Source of the DNA: Planctomycetota bacterium
GTDB taxonomy: Bacteria > Planctomycetota > Planctomycetia > Planctomycetales > Planctomycetaceae
Length of the DNA stretch: 5,820 nt
Assembly: GCA_023429275.1 (NCBI GenBank)
Contig: JAEYWB010000163.1
Span: 1 to 5,820 of the forward strand
Reading direction: 5' to 3'
Shown piece by piece: positions 1 through 5,537 of the stretch. The notes beneath the pieces are model-generated. The model saw nothing but the letters and a program-made list of their open reading frames with translations, did no database searches and was not told the DNA's origin. Positions within the stretch are counted from its first letter, which is position 1. The number at the start of each line of letters is the position of its first letter. A program made the translations under genes and the position numbers.

Positions 1-197
1 TTTCGGGGGAGTTCGCCCGTCCGGAGAACTTCCCGCCCGAATTCGACGTGCCCCCAGAGGTCGGGGTCGGCGACGTTGCTCTTGATCGCCGCGAGCGCCG
101 TGAGCAGCACCGCCGCGGCGAGGATGGCGTCGCGCCACCAGTGCGCGGTGGCGTACGGTCGAGTGAGGGGCGGCGTGGCGGGGACTTCGTTCGTCAC
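1..197 (-). CDS. N-terminus of a membrane protein, truncated by the window edge
   Basis: About 65 codons are visible, running off the left edge. The GTG at 195-197 is the only plausible start: in the same frame there is a stop at 237-239 and no ATG, GTG or TTG between. No clear Shine-Dalgarno precedes it. The product begins with a short polar stretch. One hydrophobic segment follows at about residues 24-37 (ILAAAVLLTALAAI), preceded by HWWRD, and then comes the motif VADPDLWGHVEFGREVLRTG. A first transmembrane helix followed by an exoplasmic DPDLWxH motif recalls large multi-span GT-C-like glycosyltransferase or uncharacterised membrane proteins, in which Asp residues of the first loop are functionally important. 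The family match is from memory of the motif and the rest of the protein is missing, so the enzymatic role is only a suggestion. The frame is not in doubt. The gap of about 250 bp from the upstream SDR gene argues for a separate transcription unit. Confidence 0.7.
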   Translation of the reverse strand, partial: MTNEVPATPPLTRPYATAHWWRDAILAAAVLLTALAAIKSNVADPDLWGHVEFGREVLRTGELPR

Positions 198-451
198 AAC
201 GTCAGAGCGGCGGGAGGGATCAGGAAGACGGGGCCTTCAAGCCTACCTCACCACGGGCCGGACGCGCCGACTGTGCGGCCACGAGGCCGAAATGCCACAC
301 CGCGAACGGCATCACGGTTCGGGTTATGACGAAGGGAGCCGTCTCGCTCCGCAAGACCGGCGAACGACCATCGGCGATCATCCCGCGACGATCGCCTCCC
401 TCTCGAAGAATCGTCGCCGTCCCATCGACGATCTTGCGGCACCAAAAACGA
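198..451. other. Intergenic gap between two minus-strand genes
   Basis: There is no convincing gene here. The open frames crossing it are extensions of frames antisense to, or shifted against, the SDR gene. It holds the chain of inverted repeats listed at 373-432 and a weak 5-bp hairpin (CGAAC 303-307 with GTTCG 317-321). I found no good promoter for the membrane-protein gene starting at 197. A TTGAAG lies at 235-240 on the minus strand, but no acceptable -10 follows it. Confidence 0.5.
373..432. repeat. Chain of overlapping inverted repeats downstream of the SDR gene
   Basis: Three perfect inverted repeats share arms. GGCGATC (373-379) pairs with GATCGCC (390-396). GCGACGAT (385-392) pairs with ATCGTCGC (410-417). 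ATCGTCG (410-416) pairs with CGACGAT (426-432). The middle segments can each pair with only one partner at a time, so an RNA from either strand would have mutually exclusive hairpins. The chain starts 20 bp past the SDR stop codon on the minus strand. No U-tract follows any stem, so a classic intrinsic terminator is not shown. Transcript-end folding for the SDR mRNA is the simplest reading; an attenuator for the gene starting at 197 is a weaker possibility. Confidence 0.4.
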
Positions 452-1219
452 TCAGTAGTCGAGACTTGCGCCCCCTTCGACCTCGATCCCCTGGCCGGTG
501 ACGAAGCTGGAATCCTCGGTCGCAAGGAACAGGCAGACCCGTCCGATCACTTCCCGGTCGGCCATCCTGCCGAAGACCTGCATCTCGGAGACCCGCTTGA
601 GGGCCGTTTCCGGATCGTCGAGCGTTGCGGCCCATTCCCGCATCAGCGGCGTATCGACGTTGCTCGGCAGGACGGCGTTCACCCGCACGCCGTCACGGCC
701 GAGTTCCAGCGCAAGGGCTTTCGTCAGGCTGAGTTGTGCCCCTTTCGAGGCAGCGTAGGCGGCCGATTTCTCCTGGCCGAGAACCGCCGTCATGGACGAC
801 ATCATGACGATCGTTCCCTTCGTCTTCCGGAGGTGGGGAGCCGCGAACTTCGCTCCGGCGAACGAACTGAGAAAGTTGATCCGCATCAGCCGTTCGACCG
901 ACTCGAGCGAGGTCTCGTCGATCGACATCGCAGGGGGATGAATCCCGGCGTTATTGATCAGACAGTCGAGCCTCCCCCAGTCCGTCGCCACCTGGTCGAT
1001 CGATTTCTCGAATGCCTTCAGATCGCTGACGTCGCAGGGGTGAAAGCGGGCCGTCCCCGCTCCTGTCCCGGCGATCTCCCGGGCGAGGGCCTCGCCCGCC
1101 GCGCGATCGATATCGAGGATCGCGACCTGTCCCCCCTGCGCCGCAAAGACCCGCACGCAGCCCGCGCCGATTCCCTTGCTTCCACCGGTGACGATGACGA
1201 CGCGATCTCGGAAGCGCAT
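452..1219 (-). CDS. SDR family NAD(P)-dependent oxidoreductase
   Basis: This is a complete 255-residue classical short-chain dehydrogenase/reductase, the usual length for the family. The Rossmann cofactor motif TGGSKGIG is at residues 11-18. Asp36 at the end of strand 2 (AILDID) favours NAD(H) over NADP(H) by family rules. CDV at 62-64 contacts the adenine, and NNAG is at 89-92. The catalytic tetrad is Asn115, Ser142, Tyr155 and Lys159 (YxxxK), with the normal 13-residue Ser-Tyr spacing. The C-terminus ends in TGQGIEVEGG, the usual strand-7 signature. The enzyme should be soluble and cytosolic, oxidising an alcohol or reducing a ketone, but the substrate cannot be read from sequence. It resembles FabG-like or glucose-dehydrogenase-like SDRs, and nothing nearby suggests fatty acid synthesis. 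The ATG at 1217-1219 is supported by a GGAG about 10 nt upstream. It is transcribed divergently from the AAA+ gene across a 192-bp gap. Confidence 0.95.
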   Translation of the reverse strand: MRFRDRVVIVTGGSKGIGAGCVRVFAAQGGQVAILDIDRAAGEALAREIAGTGAGTARFHPCDVSDLKAFEKSIDQVATDWGRLDCLINNAGIHPPAMSIDETSLESVERLMRINFLSSFAGAKFAAPHLRKTKGTIVMMSSMTAVLGQEKSAAYAASKGAQLSLTKALALELGRDGVRVNAVLPSNVDTPLMREWAATLDDPETALKRVSEMQVFGRMADREVIGRVCLFLATEDSSFVTGQGIEVEGGASLDY

Positions 1220-1257
1220 GGATCGAAGACTCCGGTTGTAGCGAGCTTAGGGGGACT

Positions 1258-1300
1258 GTTCCGGCGCGCCGGTCATGTTGCAATTTGACCACACCGGAAC
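1258..1300. promoter_or_regulatory. Candidate operator dyad between divergent genes
   Basis: The core is an imperfect dyad at 1271-1290: GGTCA (1271-1275), a central palindromic TTGCAA (1278-1283) and TGACC (1286-1290), all symmetric about 1280.5, with 16 of 20 positions matching. Outside it, GTTCCGG (1258-1264) and CCGGAAC (1294-1300) form a second inverted pair centred 1.5 bp away. A perfect 12-bp palindrome, CCGGCGCGCCGG, sits at 1261-1272. Placement between divergent starts, 39-81 bp from the SDR ATG and over the possible -35 of the AAA+ gene, fits a regulator-binding site. The regulator is unknown. Confidence 0.4.
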
Positions 1301-1313
1301 CGCGACCTAGTTT
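1285..1313 (+). promoter_or_regulatory. Possible promoter for the AAA+ gene
   Basis: TTGACC at 1285-1290 matches the sigma-70 -35 consensus at five of six positions. Seventeen bases on, TAGTTT (1308-1313) is a poor -10, matching three of six. If used, transcription would begin near 1320 and leave a leader of about 90 nt. The -35 overlaps the right half-site of the dyad centred at 1280.5. This is a visual match only. Confidence 0.22.
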
Positions 1314-1319
1314 TTCACA

Positions 1320-1384
1320 CCCCCGCACAGGGGGCAATCCAGTCCTCACAGCGTGGCAATGACGGCCCCACCCCGGGGGTCATT
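1320..1384 (+). other. Two small hairpins in the leader of the AAA+ gene
   Basis: Hairpin one is CCCCC (1320-1324) with GGGGG (1330-1334) around a 5-nt loop. Hairpin two pairs AATGAC (1358-1363) with GTCATT (1379-1384), then CCCC (1366-1369) with GGGG (1375-1378) around loop ACCCC, with GG at 1364-1365 bulged. The second ends 27 nt before the GTG start. Neither has a following U-tract. They may affect mRNA stability or translation of a gene that lacks a visible Shine-Dalgarno sequence, or may be chance in GC-rich DNA. Confidence 0.3.
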
Positions 1385-1411
1385 CTCCCTTCACGACATC
1401 GCGGGTTGCCC

Positions 1412-3073
1412 GTGTCCGATCTCAAGCTTTCGCCGACGGAATTCCTCGCCCAGCTCCGCGCCGGGAGAGCCGGGCCAGCGCCGAACAGCCCGGCGGTTTC
1501 CGCGTCAGCCGCGGACGTGATGCCCGCGTCTTCCGCCCCGCCGGCTCCCCTGGCGGGCTCGCCCTCCCTGGCGGGTTCTCCGGGGCTCGCCGGTCACGGA
1601 ATCAATGTCTTCGAAGAAGGGGAATCCCGTCCCGAAACACTCGACGCGTTCGTCGAGACGGATGCCCCGATCGCCCCCGAGTATGTCGAGTCGGGGCGCT
1701 GCGGCGTCGTGAAGACCAAGCGGGCCGAGACTCCGGACGTCGTCCGTGGCAACAAGCAGCTCGAGGAACTGTTCAACCGCGTCAACGTGCTCCTCGGAGA
1801 CAACGGCGACATCGAAGACGGGTTCAAGCCCCGTATTCCGCAGACGATCGAAGACACGGGCCTCACGGAAGAGGAAATCGAGCGTCTGCTGTTCAAGTTT
1901 CTGCTGCAGCGCGGCTCGGCCTCGGGCCGCGAGCTGAGCGGGTTCGTCAAGCTTCCCTATGGGCTGCTTGAGCCGATGCTCAAGCAGTGGAAGAAGGACC
2001 AGCTCGTCGCGTTCAAGGCGGCGGCCGAGATGGGGGACTACGTCTTCCTGATCACCGACAGCGGCCGCGAGCGGGGCCGGCGGTACATGGACGAATGCTC
2101 CTACGTCGGAGCCGCGCCGGTCTGTCTCGCGGATTACCTCCGCGCGATGGAGCAGCAGAGCATGGCGGGGCAGCAGGCGACCGAGGAGGACGTCAAGAAG
2201 GCGTTCCACGACCTGCTCGTCGCCGACGAGATGCTCGAGAAGCTGGGGCCGGCCATCAACTCCGGCCGCGGGATGTTCCTGTTCGGCGAGGCCGGTAACG
2301 GTAAGACGAGTATCGCGGAGCGGATTACGCGCTGCTTCGGCGACAAGATCTGGATCCCGCGGACGCTCGGCATCGATGGCGAGATCATCCGCCTGTTCGA
2401 CCCCGGGCTCCATGAAGAGGTTCCGCTGGCCGAAGGGGACGGGCTGTTCGACCTCTCGGGGATCGACCAGCGATGGGTCCGGATTACCCGTCCCACGGTG
2501 GTGGCCGGGGGTGAGCTCACGATGGCGGAGCTCGAGGTGACCCAGAACCCTCAGACGAAGATCTGCGAGGCGCCGCTGCAGCTCAAGAGTAACTGCGGCA
2601 CGCTCGTGATTGACGACTTCGGCCGGCAGACGATGCCCGTCGACGTCTTGCTCAACCGCTGGATCGTGCCGCTCGAAAAGCGGTACGACTACCTCAATCT
2701 CCCGAGCGGCAAGAAGATCCAGGTGCCGTTCGACCAGCTGATCATCTTCTCGACGAACCTCGAGCCGAAGAACCTGGTCGACGGGGCGTTCCTGCGGCGT
2801 ATCCCGTACAAGATCCAGGTGCCCGATCCGTCGCGCGAGCACTTCACGAAGCTCTTCGACATCATGGCTCCGAAGCTCGGGCTCGTGCTCGAGCCGGGCG
2901 TCATCGAATACCTGATCGAGACGCACTACATCGGAAAGCGTCCGTTCCGCAACTGCCAGCCTCGCGACCTGCTGCTGCAGGTCAAGAACTGGTGCGTCTT
3001 CAAGAAGCAGCCGAAGCGGGTGACCAACACCTCGTTCGACTTCGCCGTTGCGAACTACTTCTCGATGATGTGA
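1412..3073 (+). CDS. Winged-helix/AAA+ ATPase protein of unknown role
   Basis: The protein has 553 residues from GTG 1412; a TTG two codons earlier (1406) is the alternative, and neither has a clear Shine-Dalgarno. Residues 1-18 ([18 protein letters not shown]) look helical. Residues 20-63 are Ala/Pro/Ser/Gly-rich linker. Residues about 151-230 ([18 protein letters not shown] onward, then [19 protein letters not shown] and a [13 protein letters not shown] hairpin) fit a winged helix. The AAA+ domain follows: Walker A GEAGNGKT at 292-299, Walker B hydrophobics then Asp401-Asp402 (VIDDFG, DD rather than DE), sensor-1 FSTN with Asn449, and a possible arginine finger at Arg462/Arg463 (FLRRIP). 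About 100 residues separate Walker A from Walker B, longer than usual, implying an insertion. A C-terminal helical part includes [12 protein letters not shown]. It is presumably a cytosolic ATP-driven remodelling or regulatory protein. It lacks the GAFTGA loop of sigma-54 activators. No partner gene adjoins it, and I do not recognise a named function. Confidence 0.9.
   Translation: MSDLKLSPTEFLAQLRAGRAGPAPNSPAVSASAADVMPASSAPPAPLAGSPSLAGSPGLAGHGINVFEEGESRPETLDAFVETDAPIAPEYVESGRCGVVKTKRAETPDVVRGNKQLEELFNRVNVLLGDNGDIEDGFKPRIPQTIEDTGLTEEEIERLLFKFLLQRGSASGRELSGFVKLPYGLLEPMLKQWKKDQLVAFKAAAEMGDYVFLITDSGRERGRRYMDECSYVGAAPVCLADYLRAMEQQSMAGQQATEEDVKKAFHDLLVADEMLEKLGPAINSGRGMFLFGEAGNGKTSIAERITRCFGDKIWIPRTLGIDGEIIRLFDPGLHEEVPLAEGDGLFDLSGIDQRWVRITRPTVVAGGELTMAELEVTQNPQTKICEAPLQLKSNCGTLVIDDFGRQTMPVDVLLNRWIVPLEKRYDYLNLPSGKKIQVPFDQLIIFSTNLEPKNLVDGAFLRRIPYKIQVPDPSREHFTKLFDIMAPKLGLVLEPGVIEYLIETHYIGKRPFRNCQPRDLLLQVKNWCVFKKQPKRVTNTSFDFAVANYFSMM
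1550..1603 (+). repeat. Degenerate 18-bp tandem repeat in the AAA+ gene linker
   Basis: Three in-frame 18-bp units encode [12 protein letters not shown] and LAGHGI (residues 47-64 from the GTG start). The DNA units are similar but diverged at synonymous and final positions. The repeat lies in the low-complexity linker between the N-terminal helix and the folded part, where length changes would be tolerated. Confidence 0.6.
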
Positions 3074-3100
3074 GCGATCGCTGGTGCCGCGAGCGGTGGG

Positions 3101-3200
3101 GGTGAGAGGTTAGAGACGAGAGCTTAGAGACCAATACAGGCGAGAATGACGCCTGTCTTTCACTCTCTAACCTCTCGTCTCTAACCTCTAACCTCTCACC
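3101..3200. terminator. 100-bp heptamer-built palindrome, possible bidirectional terminator
   Basis: The left outer arm GGTGAGAGG...GAGAG (3101-3122) is the exact reverse complement of 3172-3200 except for one extra 7-bp unit (AACCTCT) in the right arm. Inside it, TTAGAGA (3124-3130) pairs with TCTCTAA (3164-3170), and ACAGGCG (3136-3142) pairs with CGCCTGT (3150-3156) around a 7-nt loop. The right arm divides into five consecutive heptamers, CTCTAAC, CTCTCGT, CTCTAAC, CTCTAAC and CTCTCAC (3165-3199). The left arm reads GGTGAGA, GGTTAGA, GACGAGA, GCTTAGA (3101-3128). It sits between convergent genes, 27 bp after the AAA+ stop and 12 bp from the gltA stop, so termination from both sides is the likely job. 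There is no U-tract. It could equally be a dispersed intergenic repeat element. Confidence 0.6.
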
Positions 3201-3212
3201 CTAAGCATCTCA

Positions 3213-4502
3213 TCAACCCTTCCGCTTTCCGAGCGGGACGTAGTCCCGAACGTCGCTGCCGGTGTAGATCTGGCGGGGACGGGCGATCTTCTGTTCGCTG
3301 TCCTCGAGCATTTCCGACCACTGCGCGAGCCAGCCCGACGCGCGGGGAATGGCGAACAGGACCGGGAAGATCGAGACCGGCAGGCCCATCGCTTCATAGA
3401 TGAGCCCGGAGTAGAAGTCGACGTTCGGGTAGAGCTTCCGCTTCACAAAGTATTCTTCGTTGAGAGCGATCTTCTCGAGCTCGATCGCGATGTCGAGGAG
3501 CGGGTTCCGCCCGGTCACCGCGAAGACCTCGTCCGCCGTCCGCTTGATGATCGTCGCCCGCGGATCGTAGTTCTTGTAGATCCGGTGGCCGAAACCCATC
3601 AGCTTCCGCTTGCCGGCCTTGACCTCGTCGATGAACGCCGGCACGTTCTTCACGTCGCCGATTTCGCTCAGCATGTTGAGAACGGCCTCATTCGCACCGC
3701 CGTGGAGCGGGCCGTAGAGGGCCGCGGCCGCCCCCGCGAGGGCGCTGTACGGGTCCGCTTCGGACGAACCGATCGCCCGCATGGCGTTCGTGCTGCAGTT
3801 CTGCTCGTGGTCGGCATGCAGGATGAACAGGATGTCGAGCGCCCGCGAGAGCACCTGGTGCGGCTCGTACGGGTTGTCGGTCATCTTGAACATCATGGCG
3901 AGGAAGTTCGCCGTGTATCCGAGACCATTGTTCGGGTAGTTGTAGGGCCGGCCCTGGCAGTGCCGGTACGAGAAGGCGGCGATCGTCGGCGCCTTGGCGA
4001 TCAGCCGATGGATCTGCTTCATCCGGCAGGCGGGGTCGCGGACGTTCTTCGCGTCCGGGTAGAACGTCGACATCGCGGCAACGGTGCTGATGAACATCCC
4101 CATCGGATGCGCGTCGTACCGGAAGCCCTCCATCAGCTGCTTGACGTTCTCATGAACGACGGTGTGCAGCTGGATCGAGTTCTCCCAGCCCTCGAGTTGC
4201 GACGAGGTCGGCAGTTCGCCGTGAACAAGGAGGTAGGCAACCTCGAGATAGGTGCTGTGCTCGGCGAGCTGCTCGATCGGGTAGCCGCGGTAACGGAGAA
4301 TCCCCTTGTCGCCGTCGATGTCGGTGATCGACGAGCGGGTCGACGCCGTGTTGAGGAATGCCGGGTCGTACGCCATGAGCCCGGGGTCTTCGGCTCCCGC
4401 CTTGATCTGCTTGAGATCGACCGTACGGATGGTCCCGTCGGTGATCGGGAGCTCGTACGACTTTCCGGTGCGGTTGTCTGTAATCGTCAGCGTGTCAGGC
4501 AT
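3213..4502 (-). CDS. gltA: Citrate synthase (type II, GltA)
   Basis: This enzyme condenses acetyl-CoA with oxaloacetate to citrate, the entry step of the TCA cycle, in the cytosol. From ATG 4500-4502 the product has 429 residues, close to the 427 of E. coli GltA, and it follows that protein along its whole length. Catalytic residues are present: His267 in GPLHGGANE, His306 in MGFGHRIYKNYDPRA and Asp362 in YPNVDFYSG. Substrate-binding arginines are in YDPRA (Arg315) and IARPRQIYTG (Arg408). HADHEQNCST is also intact. The N-terminal beta-rich domain before about residue 45 marks the Gram-negative hexameric, NADH-sensitive class; allosteric control here is inferred from that class. A TTG at 4533-4535 would add 11 residues, but the ATG fits homologue length better and a possible -10 lies just above the TTG. 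The gene is monocistronic as far as visible and converges on the AAA+ gene. Confidence 0.97.
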   Translation of the reverse strand: MPDTLTITDNRTGKSYELPITDGTIRTVDLKQIKAGAEDPGLMAYDPAFLNTASTRSSITDIDGDKGILRYRGYPIEQLAEHSTYLEVAYLLVHGELPTSSQLEGWENSIQLHTVVHENVKQLMEGFRYDAHPMGMFISTVAAMSTFYPDAKNVRDPACRMKQIHRLIAKAPTIAAFSYRHCQGRPYNYPNNGLGYTANFLAMMFKMTDNPYEPHQVLSRALDILFILHADHEQNCSTNAMRAIGSSEADPYSALAGAAAALYGPLHGGANEAVLNMLSEIGDVKNVPAFIDEVKAGKRKLMGFGHRIYKNYDPRATIIKRTADEVFAVTGRNPLLDIAIELEKIALNEEYFVKRKLYPNVDFYSGLIYEAMGLPVSIFPVLFAIPRASGWLAQWSEMLEDSEQKIARPRQIYTGSDVRDYVPLGKRKG

Positions 4503-4540
4503 GGGGAGTCCGTCGTCATTCGGCAGTGCGACCAAACCCG

Positions 4541-4569
4541 ATAGTAGCCGCAGCGTGCTGTTTCAGCCA
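4541..4569 (-). promoter_or_regulatory. Possible gltA promoter with a weak -35
   Basis: On the minus strand TACTAT (4541-4546) matches four of six -10 positions. Seventeen bases upstream is TGGCTG (4564-4569), a poor -35. Transcription would start near 4534, about 32 nt before the gltA ATG. A weak -35 is typical of activator-dependent promoters, and the repeats upstream fit that reading. Not demonstrated. Confidence 0.25.
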
Positions 4570-4573
4570 CTTG

Positions 4574-4638
4574 ATCGGCGCGGATTCGGTGCGGCAAAAA
4601 CCTGTCTTGATCCGCTTCTCACAATCGGGGCGGATTCG
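4574..4638. repeat. Pair of 15-bp direct repeats upstream of gltA
   Basis: ATCGGCGCGGATTCG (4574-4588) recurs as ATCGGGGCGGATTCG (4624-4638), 14 of 15 identical and exactly 50 bp apart, near five helical turns. A shorter inverted match, GATCCGC, lies between them at 4609-4615, and a GGATTC recurs at 4663-4668. Relative to the suggested start at 4534 the copies centre near -47 and -97, positions usual for activator sites. The rest of the 4503-4738 gap shows no gene. Confidence 0.4.
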
Positions 4639-4738
4639 TGCCGGGATAGTCCGTTTTCGCAGGGATTCTGCCCGCGGACGATGCCCGTTCCTTCCGTTCC
4701 GCTCATCGCCCCTGGAGCGGCCGGCCCCACGGCCTGGA

Positions 4739-5446
4739 TCAGTCGCGAATCTCTCCCCGGAGCGACTTCCACTCCACAAGGCATTCTTTCAGCAGCCGCC
4801 CCGCGGCGTCGCTGTCGGATCCGTCATCATTCGCCTTGCGATCCTCGAGAACCGGTCTCACCAGAGCCTCGTCATTGAGCTGGCCCAGGCGTCGAATCAG
4901 GGGCTTCAGCCGGGCCGTCGTCCGCCCGAGCCATTCCCGCGCGAAGCGGTAGTCCCTCAGCCGGCGCCGCAGGAGGTGAGCATGCGCCCGGGTCGGCGTG
5001 GCGGCGAAACTGGCCCCGGCTTTCGCGACCCGCCGGCCGAGATGTCGGGTCTCCTGTTCCGCCGCGGCGTAGTTGACCACCGGAGCGTCCCGCAGTTCCT
5101 GCAGGAGGGTCTGCGTGGAGGCGCCGAGCAGGCGTGAGCGGGCTTCCTCGCCGCGCCGACGGCGTTCCCGGTCGAGATCCTTCCGATCCGGGGCACTGAG
5201 CTGTTCGCGCACAACATCCAGGTCCCGCACCGGACCGACGGCGCGGCGAAGCAATTTGACCCGCTCCCGGAGGGACCGGAGACCTGCCAGCCTCAGCCAG
5301 GTGGCGAGCCGTCCGAGGGACTCACGGATTTCGTGAAATTCCTCCGGAGTGATCTCGGTCGAAAGCTCGCCGAGCAGCTGTTCGAGCCGGCATCGCCAGC
5401 GGTCGTTTCGCAGGAGGAGGGGCTTCGACTGGCGGCGCGAGATCAT
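4739..5446 (-). CDS. CHAD domain-containing protein
   Basis: The 235-residue product is all-helical and very arginine-rich. It matches the CHAD fold (conserved histidine alpha-helical domain), made of two related helical bundles. In the first half, FHEIRESLGRLATWLRL (residues 37-53, His38, Arg41) and VGPVRDLDVV (70-79) fit the CHAD pattern. In the second half, HLLRRRLRDYRF (157-168) fits the HxLRxxxKxLRY signature, and RLGQLNDEALV (186-196) fits the conserved LGxLND motif. CHAD proteins bind inorganic polyphosphate through these basic residues, and many sit beside polyphosphate or CYTH genes. No such neighbour is visible here. It is somewhat short for the family and carries an acidic insert (DRKANDDGSDSD, 202-213). 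There is no signal peptide or membrane helix. ATG 5444-5446 has no Shine-Dalgarno sequence, consistent with the leaderless promoter proposed just upstream. Confidence 0.85.
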   Translation of the reverse strand: MISRRQSKPLLLRNDRWRCRLEQLLGELSTEITPEEFHEIRESLGRLATWLRLAGLRSLRERVKLLRRAVGPVRDLDVVREQLSAPDRKDLDRERRRRGEEARSRLLGASTQTLLQELRDAPVVNYAAAEQETRHLGRRVAKAGASFAATPTRAHAHLLRRRLRDYRFAREWLGRTTARLKPLIRRLGQLNDEALVRPVLEDRKANDDGSDSDAAGRLLKECLVEWKSLRGEIRD

Positions 5447-5452
5447 TCGCCG

Positions 5453-5481
5453 ATTGTCGCATCCCCCTCAACGCCTGACAA
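5453..5481 (-). promoter_or_regulatory. Candidate promoter of the CHAD gene, giving a leaderless mRNA
   Basis: On the minus strand TTGTCA (5476-5481, five of six to the -35 consensus) is followed after exactly 17 bp by GACAAT (5453-5458, four of six to the -10). The -10 ends only 6 bp before the ATG, so the expected start nucleotide falls at or beside the A of the start codon. The lack of any Shine-Dalgarno sequence agrees with this. Confidence 0.35.
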
Positions 5482-5537
5482 ACTGCGTCATCATGTCCGC
5501 GCTACGTTCCTCCGCGGCACCGCAGCGCCCCGCAGGC

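Noticed and set aside
220..525. A 101-codon minus-strand frame overlapping the SDR 3' end, with a hydrophobic stretch
   Set aside because: Its start lies inside the SDR gene in another frame, no ribosome binding site is evident, and the product is not recognisable. It is the only open frame filling part of the 198-451 gap, so it is kept as a remote possibility.
326..1288. A 320-codon plus-strand open frame over the SDR gene
   Set aside because: It is antisense to a complete SDR with intact catalytic motifs; the product is Arg/His/Pro-rich with no family resemblance.
1505..2926. A 473-codon open frame antisense to the AAA+ gene
   Set aside because: It lies wholly inside a gene with clear Walker motifs. 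Its product is repetitive Arg/Leu/Glu-rich sequence without a domain, as expected of the opposite strand of GC-rich coding DNA.
3101..3200. CRISPR-like reading of the repeated heptamers
   Set aside because: The units are 7 bp, contiguous and lack spacers; there are no cas genes in the window.
4533..4535. TTG as the gltA start
   Set aside because: It would add 11 residues with no homologue support from memory and lies at the suggested transcription start; ATG at 4500-4502 fits the family length.
3585..4544. A 319-codon plus-strand open frame over gltA
   Set aside because: It mirrors citrate synthase, whose reading frame is certain; its product is Val/Arg/Glu-rich and unrecognisable.
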